DNA from: an uncultured Tropicimonas sp.
Lineage (GTDB): Bacteria > Pseudomonadota > Alphaproteobacteria > Rhodobacterales > Rhodobacteraceae
DNA: 34,547 nucleotides
Direction of reading: 5' to 3'
NCBI GenBank assembly: GCA_947497945.1
Contig: CANMIP010000041.1
Span: 1-34,547, forward strand
The translations under genes were made by a program, and so were the position numbers. How positions within the stretch are numbered: position 1 is the stretch's first letter; each line of letters opens with the position of its first letter. This document shows positions 1 to 11,913 of the stretch, piece after piece. Below the pieces are notes generated by a model that worked only from the letters and a program-made list of their open reading frames with translations, was not told the DNA's origin and ran no database searches.

Positions 1-97
1 CTTGCCCAACCCGAAACCGATCAATATCAAACCCGCAGACTCTCGTTATGACTGAGAGATCAACGGGGGGCAGGTCACCTTCAAAGAGATCCCCAAC

Positions 98-673
98 GTG
101 ATCCTCGCCGGAACCTACGCCCTGCCCGAGAGCCAGTACATCGGCTTGGCCCATGCCAGCACCGGCATACCTGTTGGCGACAACCTCCCCGACGACCTCG
201 TCAACGAGATCCGTCTCGGCGAGCATGGTCACAACATCCTGCAGGGTCTCTGTCGGGCTTCTGTGCGGGGAAGCCTTGGCTCTCGATGCCGTCCCTGCAA
301 CGCCTATATCATCGCGGCCAAGGGTTCAGGTATCCGGAAGGCGCTGCCAACATGGTTTCCCGGCTGCAAGGTGAAGACTTGGCGACCACACCACAAGTCG
401 CTGCAGGGAAAGGTGAAGGATGCCGTGGAGTACCTGAAGCGATGCCTTGTTGCTGATCCAACCATTGCAATCACCTTCAGCAAACTAATGGCGGTCTTGA
501 GAATCTCCAATAAGTCCAACTTCAACAAAATGATCAGGAAGCATGAGGACTTCAAGGAGGCTATCGAGGCCCTTGGTCTGGAGGAGGTGCCCATTGGCAC
601 GAGTCGTTACCTGAACGCCTTCAGACCGGTCTGGGATCCGGATCCGGATGGCGACTACATCGCGGATGTTTAG
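98..673 (+). CDS. C-terminal piece of a helicase-like mobile-element protein, possibly broken
   Basis: This 191-residue frame starts at a GTG with no convincing ribosome binding site. The same frame is also open from base 2 until a TGA at 53-55 and then reopens, so the frame may be the tail of a longer gene interrupted by one stop. Near residues 48-55 it has a QGLCRASVRG stretch that resembles the arginine-rich motif VI region of superfamily 2 helicases. This is followed by CRPCNAYIIAAK and a block ending in KVKTWRP, then a charged helical tail. I do not recognise the exact family. It lies on the integrase side of the tRNA-Leu, which fits an integrated element. It could instead be an intact small gene of unknown function. 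Confidence 0.4.
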   Translation: MILAGTYALPESQYIGLAHASTGIPVGDNLPDDLVNEIRLGEHGHNILQGLCRASVRGSLGSRCRPCNAYIIAAKGSGIRKALPTWFPGCKVKTWRPHHKSLQGKVKDAVEYLKRCLVADPTIAITFSKLMAVLRISNKSNFNKMIRKHEDFKEAIEALGLEEVPIGTSRYLNAFRPVWDPDPDGDYIADV

Positions 674-970
674 GGGTCACATGTCTGAGAGGCTATCCTA
701 TCTCGGGGGAGGGCGAACTTCCCCCATACCCTTGCTCGACGTCACCAGCCACGGCATGAAAGGCGCTCTACAGCCTCAACGAGAGGTCCGAATGAGAACG
801 ACCAAGGGTACCTGTAGGGAGGCTGTAGGGGTTGGTCCAGCGCCGTAGACCAGATCGTAGACCAACTGGTGCCTCTTGACGGGGAATCACCAATGCAGAT
901 ACCCCTTGTTTTGTTGAAGGGAGACCTGAAGAGGGTGCCTGCAACGGGAACTGAACCAAAGATCACCAGA
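674..970. other. Non-coding stretch of the element, with short direct repeats
   Basis: No convincing gene is seen between the helicase-like fragment and the left inverted repeat. Short frames present on both strands lack ribosome binding sites and recognisable protein sequence. The notable content is a run of short direct repeats at 812-864, described separately. The stretch sits where the arm of an attachment region would lie if the integrase acts on the neighbouring core. Confidence 0.5.
812..864 (+). repeat. Phased short direct repeats (CTGTAGGG x2, CGTAGACCA x2), candidate integrase or excisionase arm sites
   Basis: CTGTAGGG occurs at 812-819 and 823-830, 11 bases apart. CGTAGACCA occurs at 844-852 and 856-864, 12 bases apart. 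The same CGTAGACCA nonamer recurs at 1038-1046 in the left inverted repeat and, on the other strand, at 2230-2238 in the right one, immediately in front of the integrase start. Spacing near one helical turn is typical of protein-binding arrays. Arm-type sites of tyrosine integrases are short direct repeats close to the core, so this role is plausible but inferred. Confidence 0.45.
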
Positions 971-1054
971 TCTCCTGGGCACCATCCCATCAGGTAAGCC
1001 GCTGTTTCCCTTCAGTTTTCGCCAATGCGAGCTGGGGCGTAGACCATGCTGGAG
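971..1054 (+). repeat. Left 84-bp inverted repeat: tRNA-Leu 3' end plus integrase leader and start codon
   Basis: This block matches the reverse complement of 2222-2305 at 83 of 84 positions. Reading rightward it contains the last bases of tRNA-Leu with CCA, about 60 bases of spacer, a GGGG where the right copy has the Shine-Dalgarno GGAG, and ATG CTG GAG. It ends exactly where the integrase stop codon (TTA on this strand, 1055-1057) begins. The only mismatch is at 1036 versus 2240. In the present orientation its ATG opens only a 12-codon frame (1046-1084). It is inverted relative to the tRNA, so it is not a normal directly repeated att site. Confidence 0.9.
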
Positions 1055-2230
1055 TTATGCTGCCGTGTTCAACCATTTGCTTAGTATTTCCAGTGGGTAA
1101 CCTGAGCCGTAGCTCTGTCCGACGCCCTCCGTCTGCCAGCCGCCGATCTGGTCCACGATGTCTGCCGGGCACTCAACTGCCCGCAGTCTGTCCCGCATCG
1201 AGTGACGGAAGCTATGCATGGTGCAGCTTTCTGGCCCGTATTGCTTGATCCATTTGTTCAGCGCTGCGCTGGCTGAGTTCGCATTTGTGGTTTCAGTCTT
1301 GTTATAGCGAGGGAAGGCGAATTTGCTTCCGGTCTCCGTCTGCAAGACCCGCTTTGCTGCCCATAGAGCCGATCCGACCAACGGAACCTTGCGGCTGCTG
1401 CTCGCGGTCTTGAGGCGTCGCCATGAATGTTCCTGCACGACCAAATGCGGAACAGGATCATCAAGCTTCAAATCGTCTCTCAGCAAACCTGCGGCCTCGG
1501 CAAGGCGCATTCCAGTGTCCGCGACCAAAGCCACCAGCCATCGTAGTTCATCATCGAGGTTACGGCATTCGCACTGAAGCTTGCGGATGGTGTCCAGCGG
1601 TAGCGGCGCTCTTTCCTCGACGCCTGCCTTGCGGTCGAAATACACCTTCCCGAATGGGTTGTTCATGTCGATGCCAGTCTCGCTTGCCGCGAAGTTGATG
1701 ATAGAGCGAACAGTTCCGAAGATCCGCGTGATGCTGCTGCCTGCAAGCTTCCGCTCGATCAAGTTGTCGCGAAAGGCGTTGGCGTCCTTCTTGGTGTAGG
1801 CAGTGATGTCCTTATCGCCACAGATGTCGATCACATAGCCACAGGACCGTTCAGCCGCACGGTGGAAGGTGACGGGACGACCACTCCCTTTGAGGCGCAG
1901 GTAGATGCCCACAGCTTCGGAGAGGGTGACTGTGTTCTGCTCAGTCCCCGCCTGAGGTGTTTGTAGACTCAAAGCAGACTGGCTCTGACATCGCAGACGG
2001 TGCTTTCCGGGCAGGTCAACATCCTGAACACGGAGGTGGTACCAGTGTTCATCGAGTTGCAGCGCCGCTCTCGTTGCCCTGGTGTTGGCTACGACAGCCG
2101 ACTTGGTCCTCAGCGAGTAGCTGATCCTGTCGGTGTCATAGTGGTGGGAAAGGTCGCTCGGGACACGACGTGAGAAATAGAAGATCCCTTGCTTCACAAA
2201 TGTGAAGGCGGCAGTTTTGGTCTCCAGCAT
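1055..2230 (-). CDS. Tyrosine recombinase / site-specific integrase
   Basis: This 391-residue phage-type integrase would recombine attachment sites at the neighbouring tRNA-Leu. An N-terminal arm-binding-like part is followed by a core-binding SAM-like region (about 105-200) and a catalytic domain. Visible catalytic elements are the first arginine in DTGMRLAEAAGL, a lysine in the KTASSSRKVPL strand, the HSFRHSMRDR box, GGW, and the nucleophile tyrosine near the C-terminus in GQSYGSGY. The ATG at 2228-2230 is preceded by GGAG eight bases upstream. The gene follows the tRNA-Leu on the same strand after 61 bases with no terminator visible, so read-through from the tRNA promoter could express it. 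The body, from codon 4 to the stop, fills exactly the space between two inverted repeats. Base composition looks less GC-rich than neighbouring chromosomal genes, consistent with transfer. Confidence 0.9.
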   Translation of the reverse strand: MLETKTAAFTFVKQGIFYFSRRVPSDLSHHYDTDRISYSLRTKSAVVANTRATRAALQLDEHWYHLRVQDVDLPGKHRLRCQSQSALSLQTPQAGTEQNTVTLSEAVGIYLRLKGSGRPVTFHRAAERSCGYVIDICGDKDITAYTKKDANAFRDNLIERKLAGSSITRIFGTVRSIINFAASETGIDMNNPFGKVYFDRKAGVEERAPLPLDTIRKLQCECRNLDDELRWLVALVADTGMRLAEAAGLLRDDLKLDDPVPHLVVQEHSWRRLKTASSSRKVPLVGSALWAAKRVLQTETGSKFAFPRYNKTETTNANSASAALNKWIKQYGPESCTMHSFRHSMRDRLRAVECPADIVDQIGGWQTEGVGQSYGSGYPLEILSKWLNTAA

Positions 2231-2305
2231 GGTCTACGCTCCAGCTCGCATTGGCGAAAACTGAAGGGAAACAGCGGCTTACCTGATGGGATGGTGCCCA
2301 GGAGA
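2222..2305 (-). repeat. Right 84-bp inverted repeat overlapping tRNA-Leu 3' end and integrase start
   Basis: This is the partner of 971-1054. On the minus strand it runs from inside the T-arm and acceptor 3' strand of tRNA-Leu through CCA, the intergenic spacer, Shine-Dalgarno GGAG (2239-2242), the integrase ATG and codons 2-3. The two copies face each other, so recombination between them would invert the integrase body rather than delete it. Confidence 0.9.
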
Positions 2306-2378
2306 GGACTCGAACCTCCACGTCCATACGGACACTAGCACCTGAAGCTAGCGCGTCTACCAATTCCGCCACCTGGGC
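2292..2378 (-). tRNA. tRNA-Leu (anticodon CAG)
   Basis: On the minus strand the 7-base acceptor GCCCAGG pairs with CCTGGGC, and the discriminator A and CCA are encoded. The D-arm reads GGCGGAATTGGTAGAC. The anticodon stem CTAGC/GCTAG encloses loop TTCAGGT, giving anticodon CAG. A long variable arm TGTCCGTATGGACGTG marks a class II (leucine) tRNA, and the T-loop is TTCGAGT. It reads CUG codons. Its 3' end is the target of the adjacent integrase and is copied in the left inverted repeat. Confidence 0.95.
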
Positions 2379-2397
2379 AGGTGTCGTGAGCGCGGTG

Positions 2398-2424
2398 ATT
2401 ATATCCGGTCCTGGGGGGTGTCAA
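2398..2424 (-). promoter_or_regulatory. Consensus promoter of tRNA-Leu
   Basis: On the minus strand TTGACA (2419-2424) is followed after 15 bases by TATAAT (2398-2403), which is twenty bases before the tRNA 5' end. Both hexamers match the sigma-70 consensus; the spacer is short. Because no terminator separates the tRNA from the integrase, this promoter may also drive the integrase. Confidence 0.7.
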
Positions 2425-2559
2425 CGGCAATCGAATGCTTTTTTTGAAATCCTCCGACCAGATGTGCTGGTCGGCCGGGGCCGCGACGCAATCGCTGCTT
2501 GTTCCTGTGCGCCCACAGCGCTATCTCGATGCGCAAGCCACCGAACGGAGGAAGCCCAA

Positions 2560-3540
2560 ATGTCCAAGCTCGTCACGATCTATGGCGGCTCCGGTTTTGT
2601 CGGACGATACATTGCGCGCCGAATGGCCAAGGAAGGCTGGCGCGTCCGGGTCGCAACGCGGGTGCCGGATGAGACCCTGTTCGTGCGTACCTATGGCGAG
2701 GTCGGGCAGGTCGAGCCCGTTGCCTGCAACATACGCGACGAAGCCTCGGTCTCGGCCGCGATGCAGGGGGCCGATGCTGTCATCAATTGCGTCGGAATCC
2801 TCGCGGAGTTTCGCAAGAACAGTTTCGACTCGATCCATGTCGACGGCGCCGGACGTGTTGCGCGGCTTGCCGCCGCGGCCGGAATCGAAAAGCTGGTCCA
2901 TATGTCTGCCATCGGGGCCGATGCGGAGGCCAACGCGCAGTATTCCCGGACAAAGGCCGCCGGCGAGGCTGCCGTGTTGCAGCATATGCCGAGCGCGGTA
3001 ATCCTGCGCCCGTCGGTGATCTTCGGACCGGAAGACAACTTCTTCAACCGTTTTGCCTCCATGTCCCGCTTCGGCCCGGTGCTCAACATCATCGGGGCCG
3101 ACACGAAGTTCCAGCCGGTTTATGTTGACGATGTTGCCAGGGCTGCCTTTGTGGGGGTTACCGACGCGGCGCCGGGTGTCTACGAGTTGGGTGGGCCGGA
3201 TGTGGCATCTTTCCGCGACTGGATGAAGCTCATGCTTCGGATCGTGCGCCGCGATAGCAAGCTCATCTACAACATGCCCAAGGGGATCGCGAATCTGATG
3301 GCCGGAACCTTCGGGCTGATCCAGACCGCTTCCTTCGGCAATATCGAAGCGCCGCTGACGCGCGACCAGATCCGGAGCCTCGCGCAGGACAATGTTGTCT
3401 CCGAGGGCGCGAGAGGGTTCGCAGAGCTTGGAATCGAGCCGGTTGCTGCGGGCTCCGTGCTGCCGGAGTATCTCTGGCGCTATCGCCCGACCGGGCAGTT
3501 CGAGGAACTCATGGAATCGGCAGACAATCTGAAAGTCTGA
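2560..3540 (+). CDS. Complex I NDUFA9-family protein (NAD(P)-binding SDR-like)
   Basis: This 326-residue atypical short-chain dehydrogenase belongs to the group annotated as complex I NDUFA9 subunit family in alphaproteobacteria. In mitochondria the family member is an accessory subunit of NADH dehydrogenase; a role beside the bacterial enzyme is inferred from family alone. The N-terminus has a Rossmann glycine pattern IYGGSGFVGRYIARRM (7-22). A YSRTKAAGE segment keeps the tyrosine and lysine pair, and LRPSVIFGPEDNFFNRF is typical of the family. The ATG at 2560 is preceded by CGGAGGAAG; an upstream extension in the same frame (to 2386) runs into the tRNA promoter and is not credible. A strong terminator follows at once. 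Confidence 0.85.
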   Translation: MSKLVTIYGGSGFVGRYIARRMAKEGWRVRVATRVPDETLFVRTYGEVGQVEPVACNIRDEASVSAAMQGADAVINCVGILAEFRKNSFDSIHVDGAGRVARLAAAAGIEKLVHMSAIGADAEANAQYSRTKAAGEAAVLQHMPSAVILRPSVIFGPEDNFFNRFASMSRFGPVLNIIGADTKFQPVYVDDVARAAFVGVTDAAPGVYELGGPDVASFRDWMKLMLRIVRRDSKLIYNMPKGIANLMAGTFGLIQTASFGNIEAPLTRDQIRSLAQDNVVSEGARGFAELGIEPVAAGSVLPEYLWRYRPTGQFEELMESADNLKV

Positions 3541-3564
3541 CCTTTCCCTAACACTCAAAACCTG

Positions 3565-3589
3565 AAGGCCGGCCCCGTGCCGGCCTTTT
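3565..3589 (+). terminator. Intrinsic terminator after the NDUFA9-like gene
   Basis: An AAGGCCGG / CCGGCCTT stem with a seven-base loop is followed by a short T run. It lies between two convergent genes and may also serve uppP on the other strand. Confidence 0.8.
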
Positions 3590-3593
3590 GCGT

Positions 3594-4397
3594 TCAGCCA
3601 TAGGCCATCCAGAGAAGCGCCAGCCCGAGAAGGACCCGGTAGATCACGTAGGGCGTGAAGCTGACCGAGCGCAGCAGGCGCATCATCAGGGTCAGCGCGA
3701 ACAGGGCGGCGACAAAGGCGAAGGCGGCGGCGATCGAGGCGTCCTTCAGCAGCGCCATGTCGCCATCCGAGATCACGTCGAGGCCGAGCAGCGTGCCTGA
3801 GGCCATGATGGTCGGGATCGACATCAGCATGGCGATCCGCGCCGCATCCGAGCGCTCGTAGCCGAGATGGCGGGCACCGGTGATGGTGATGCCCGAGCGG
3901 GATGTGCCGGGGATCAGCGCCACTGCCTGCCAGAGCCCCAGGATCCACGCGTGTTTCATCGACCAGTCCTCGGCGTGCAGCTCATGCGAGCCCTTCTGGT
4001 CGGCCCAATAGAGGACAAGGCCGAAGATCAGCATCGTCCAGCCGATCACGGCGATGGAGCGCATGGCCTCGTCGAGGCCGGTCACTTTCAAGGCCAGGCC
4101 GACGAGAACGACCGGGATCGTGGCAATGGCGAGCAGGAGGGCGAGGCGGGCGCCGGGCGTGTCGACCTTGCCGACCAGGAGGCGCGGCACGCCACCAAGC
4201 GCGATTTTCACGTCGGACCAGAAATAGAGAATGACCGCGAAGAGCGTGCCGACATGCGTGGCGACGTCGATGGTCAGGCCCTGGTCGTCGAGGTTGGTCA
4301 AGCTGGGCAGGAGAATCAGGTGGCCCGAGGAGGAGACGGGCAGAAATTCGGTAAGACCCTGAATTACGGCGACAAGGAGAATGTGAAAGAGAGACAT
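3594..4397 (-). CDS. uppP: Undecaprenyl-diphosphate phosphatase
   Basis: UppP (BacA) is a membrane enzyme that dephosphorylates undecaprenyl diphosphate to recycle the lipid carrier for peptidoglycan and other surface glycans; loss gives bacitracin sensitivity in the family. The 267-residue protein is the usual length and is hydrophobic with several membrane segments. The two signature motifs are present: QGLTEFLPVSSSGH at 13-26 and PGTSRSGITITGA near 165-177, containing the conserved glutamate, serines, histidine and arginine. I start it at the ATG ending at 4397 (MSLFHILL), because the 39 extra residues possible upstream are arginine-rich and non-conserved. It is convergent with the NDUFA9-like gene and divergent from gltD. 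Confidence 0.95.
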   Translation of the reverse strand: MSLFHILLVAVIQGLTEFLPVSSSGHLILLPSLTNLDDQGLTIDVATHVGTLFAVILYFWSDVKIALGGVPRLLVGKVDTPGARLALLLAIATIPVVLVGLALKVTGLDEAMRSIAVIGWTMLIFGLVLYWADQKGSHELHAEDWSMKHAWILGLWQAVALIPGTSRSGITITGARHLGYERSDAARIAMLMSIPTIMASGTLLGLDVISDGDMALLKDASIAAAFAFVAALFALTLMMRLLRSVSFTPYVIYRVLLGLALLWMAYG

Positions 4398-4545
4398 TGG
4401 CGCGAGGCCTCTTGGAGGAAAATCGCGCGCACTGTAACCGGATGATTCTGAATGGAAAGAGATTAGAAGTGTACGTCTTGCTGACCTAAATTTGCGGCGA
4501 CGCAGCGAAAACACGACGATATGGGGCGATCAATCCAACAAATAG

Positions 4546-4560
4546 GTCACGATTTGTGAC
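4546..4560. promoter_or_regulatory. GTCAC-N5-GTGAC dyad upstream of gltD
   Basis: A perfect five-base inverted repeat (4546-4550 and 4556-4560) lies 56 bases before the gltD GTG, in the 219-base divergent region between uppP and gltD. Its symmetry and placement suit an operator for a dimeric regulator of the glutamate synthase locus. It does not match the NtrC consensus well, and no regulator can be named. Confidence 0.35.
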
Positions 4561-4616
4561 TTTATTTCCCCGTCGCGCGGGTGTAAGCAGCCCGGACTGA
4601 ATGATGGAGGCAGCCA

Positions 4617-6053
4617 GTGGCCAAACAGCGAATGCTCCAATTCGTGTCCGTGGACAAGCAGATGCCCGCCAAGCGCGAGGCTGACCAGCGGGCGCATGAT
4701 TTCCTGGAGATCTATGGCGAATTTGTCGAGGCGAAAGCCGAGGAACAGGCTGGGCGGTGCAGCCAGTGCGGGGTTCCGTACTGCCAGTCGCATTGCCCGC
4801 TGCACAACAATATTCCCGACTGGCTCCGGATGACGGCCGAGGGCCGTCTGCAGGAAGCCTATGAGGTCAGCCAGCTGACCAACACCTTCCCGGAGATCTG
4901 CGGGCGGATCTGTCCGCAGGACCGTCTCTGCGAAGGCAATTGCGTTATCGAACAGTCCGGGCACGGCACCGTGACGATCGGCGCAGTCGAGAAATACATC
5001 ACCGACACGGCTTGGGAAAACGGCTGGGTACAGCCGATCAAGCCTGCGTCGGAGCGGACCGAAAGCGTGGGGATCATCGGCGCCGGCCCCGGTGGGCTGG
5101 CTGCGGCGGACCGGCTGCGGCGCGCAGGGATCCAGGTGACCGTATACGACCGCTATGATCGCGCCGGCGGGCTGCTGACTTATGGTATTCCGGGTTTCAA
5201 GCTCGAGAAGGACATCGTCATGCGCCGCAACGACCAGCTCGAGCAGGGCGGGGTCGAGTTCGTGTTGAACTGCAATGTCGGCGAGGACATCTCCTTCGCC
5301 GAGATTCGCAAGAAGCATGACGCGGTTCTGATTGCGACCGGTGTCTACAAGTCGCGCGACCTGCAGGCGCCGGGCTCCGGTGCGCATGGCATCGTGCGTG
5401 CAATTGATTACCTGACGGCGTCGAACCGGAAGAATTTCGGCGATGCTGTGCCCGAATATGACAGCGGTGAGTTGAATGCCGAGGGCCGCAAGGTTGTTGT
5501 CATCGGCGGCGGCGACACGGCGATGGACTGTGTGCGCACGGCGATCCGGCAGGGCGCGACTTCGGTGAAATGCCTCTACCGTCGGGACCGCGCGAACATG
5601 CCGGGCTCGCAGCGCGAGGTTCAGAATGCCGAAGAAGAAGGCGTTGTCTTCGAGTGGCTGACCGCGCCGAAAGGCTTCACCGGCGAGCCGGTCACGGGCG
5701 TGATGGTGCAGAAGATGCGCCTTGGCGCGCCGGATGCCTCCGGGCGTCAGCGTCCCGAGGTGATCGAGGGGGCCGATTATATCGAAGAGGCCGATCTCGT
5801 CATCAAGGCGCTTGGCTTCGAGCCCGAAGAGATTCCCTCGCTCTGGGGTGTCCCGCAGCTCGAAGTGACCCGCTGGGGCACGATCAAGGCCGATTTCCGC
5901 AACCATGAAACCTCCATGGCGGATGTCTATGCGGTGGGTGACATCGTGCGCGGTGCCTCGCTTGTGGTCTGGGCGATCCGCGACGGGCGCGAGGCCGCCG
6001 ACGAGATGATCGAGCGGTTCGAAGCGGCCGGACACGGTGTTGCGGCCGAATAG
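4617..6053 (+). CDS. gltD: Glutamate synthase (NADPH) small subunit
   Basis: GltD supplies electrons from NADPH through FAD to the large subunit GltB, which converts glutamine and 2-oxoglutarate to two glutamates in ammonium assimilation. The 478-residue protein has the N-terminal cysteine clusters for two 4Fe-4S centres (C48, C51, C56, C60 and C95, C99, C105, C109). It also has the FAD-binding GIIGAGPGGLAAADRL (152-167) and a second Rossmann VVVIGGGDTAMD near 292-303 for NADPH. The start is GTG at 4617 with GGAGG seven bases upstream. It is the first gene of a gltD / exported protein / GFA / gltB cluster, unlike the more common gltB-gltD order. Confidence 0.97.
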   Translation: MAKQRMLQFVSVDKQMPAKREADQRAHDFLEIYGEFVEAKAEEQAGRCSQCGVPYCQSHCPLHNNIPDWLRMTAEGRLQEAYEVSQLTNTFPEICGRICPQDRLCEGNCVIEQSGHGTVTIGAVEKYITDTAWENGWVQPIKPASERTESVGIIGAGPGGLAAADRLRRAGIQVTVYDRYDRAGGLLTYGIPGFKLEKDIVMRRNDQLEQGGVEFVLNCNVGEDISFAEIRKKHDAVLIATGVYKSRDLQAPGSGAHGIVRAIDYLTASNRKNFGDAVPEYDSGELNAEGRKVVVIGGGDTAMDCVRTAIRQGATSVKCLYRRDRANMPGSQREVQNAEEEGVVFEWLTAPKGFTGEPVTGVMVQKMRLGAPDASGRQRPEVIEGADYIEEADLVIKALGFEPEEIPSLWGVPQLEVTRWGTIKADFRNHETSMADVYAVGDIVRGASLVVWAIRDGREAADEMIERFEAAGHGVAAE

Positions 6054-6084
6054 GGCCGCGACGAAGGCAGGAAGGGATCGGAAC

Positions 6085-6813
6085 GTGGATCGACACCTGA
6101 CAGGGATCTGGATGATCGCGTGTGCGCTGGCGTTTTCGACGTCGGCGCAGGCAGGCACCGTTGAGGTGCCCGAGGGCTGCGATGCCTTTCTGACGGTGCA
6201 GCAAAAGAATTGCGGTGTCTCGCATTACTGGCGCTGCGAAAAGGCTCCCGAGGGCACGGTCTGGGAAGTGCATTACGACGTTGAGGGGGTCTACTCCCTC
6301 TCCGTCTACGATCGCGAGTTCCAGTGGCTGGACAGCCAGTATTACCGGGACGGCACCCGTGAACATCTCGTCGGCGACGCGCCGGACCCGGCCTCGATGA
6401 GCGAACTGCTGGAAAGCGGTTCGGACAGCTATGCTTTCGTGATCCGCGAGGATGGACCGGAGGGGAGCCGCGATGTGGTTCACCAGGGCTATGACAGCCT
6501 GACCGGCCGCACGGTCGAGATCGATGGCGTGTCACTCCTGGAGACGGAATTCGCCTCCACCGCGATGGACGCGGTGAGCGGCGAGGAGATCTTCGCCGTG
6601 GCTGGCAATCAATATGTGCTGGTCGAGGAGAGGCTCTTTTTCCTCGGCCCGGACAGTTTCCTCCAGGATGGCGAAGAGATGTCCAACGATTTCAGCCCGG
6701 TACGGTTCATCCGCCCGGGCGAGGCAGGGTTCACCGACATGACCCCGCTCTACGGATGCGACGCCAGCGAGGAAATCCTGTTCCGCCCGCAATTGCCGGA
6801 GGCCGCGGAATGA
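6085..6813 (+). CDS. Exported cysteine-containing protein of unknown function
   Basis: I do not recognise the family. The likely GTG start at 6085 is preceded by AGGAAGG and gives a signal peptide: hydrophobic ILWMIACALAFSTSAQA-like core ending near residue 24 at an AQA cleavage site. The mature part, about 220 residues, has cysteines in EGCDAFLTVQQKNCGVSHYWRC near its start and another near its end, suggesting periplasmic disulfides, and is otherwise acidic and beta-rich. The frame can be extended upstream to 6037 inside gltD, but that would bury the signal peptide. Its stop overlaps the next start (ATGA), so it is probably translated with the GFA and gltB genes. Its presence between the glutamate synthase subunits does not by itself tell its role. 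Confidence 0.75.
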   Translation: MDRHLTGIWMIACALAFSTSAQAGTVEVPEGCDAFLTVQQKNCGVSHYWRCEKAPEGTVWEVHYDVEGVYSLSVYDREFQWLDSQYYRDGTREHLVGDAPDPASMSELLESGSDSYAFVIREDGPEGSRDVVHQGYDSLTGRTVEIDGVSLLETEFASTAMDAVSGEEIFAVAGNQYVLVEERLFFLGPDSFLQDGEEMSNDFSPVRFIRPGEAGFTDMTPLYGCDASEEILFRPQLPEAAE

Positions 6814-7231
6814 AGGGGCGCTGCATGTGTGGGGCCGTCACGCTGGACGTGACGCCGGAAAAGCGCGAGCTGCATGCCTGCCATTGCGAGATGTGCCGGC
6901 GCTGGACCGGGTCCGCTTTCGTCGAGATCGACGTGGCGGCACCGGATCTGACGGTCGAGGGGCCGGTGAAAACCATCGCCTCCTCTGACTGGGCCGAACG
7001 GGCCTGGTGTGACGCCTGCGGTTCGGCGCTCTGGTACAAGATCACCCTGCCCGGACATGAGCGCTACTCGGTCGCCGCGGGGCTGTTCGAAAATGCCGGC
7101 GGCTTCACGCTGGCCAAGGAAATCTACATCGACTGCAAGCCGCAAGGGTTCTCCTTTGCCGGCGAGCGTCTCACCGAAACGAAATCCGAAGTCGAGGCAC
7201 GATTTGCCTCCTTTGCACAAGGAGAGTCCTG

Positions 7232-7232
<1 letters not shown>
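6810..7232 (+). CDS. GFA-fold zinc-binding protein (Gfa/CENP-V family)
   Basis: This 140-residue protein has the zinc cysteine pattern of the glutathione-dependent formaldehyde-activating enzyme fold. CMC is at residues 5-7, CHCEMC at 24-29, and CDACGSALWY about 70 residues in. The family name derives from a Gfa protein proposed to speed S-hydroxymethylglutathione formation, but most members have no proven activity, so only the fold is assigned. The ATG at 6810 overlaps the previous stop by four bases (ATGA), and the stop overlaps the gltB ATG (TGATG), giving tight translational coupling. A longer upstream start within the previous gene is unlikely because the CMC motif belongs near the N-terminus. 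Confidence 0.85.
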
Positions 7233-11770
<4,538 letters not shown>

Positions 11771-11791
11771 GCTCGGTGCGATATCGACAGG

Positions 11792-11823
11792 AGACCCCGG
11801 CCTCGGCTGGGGTCTTTCTTTTT
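11792..11823 (+). terminator. Intrinsic terminator after gltB
   Basis: An AGACCCC / GGGGTCT stem with a ten-base loop is followed by TTCTTTTT, closing the gltD-gltB cluster. Confidence 0.85.
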
Positions 11824-11913
11824 GTGACCCTGTGGCGGCACCTGCGAACGCGAAGCCGCCGCGGGCAACCCGATGCTTGACGACGCGGCGCCGGCCACGG
11901 CATTTCTTCGCCC

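Noticed and set aside
742-990. Small minus-strand frame left of the integrase
   Set aside because: No binding site, no recognisable protein, and it runs into the inverted repeat.
971-1054. Left repeat as a conventional attL/attR
   Set aside because: It is inverted relative to tRNA-Leu, so recombination with the tRNA end would invert, not excise, the DNA between.
2521-3948. Long minus-strand frame across the NDUFA9-like gene
   Set aside because: It overlaps two recognised genes and the terminator; composition is that of a shadow frame.
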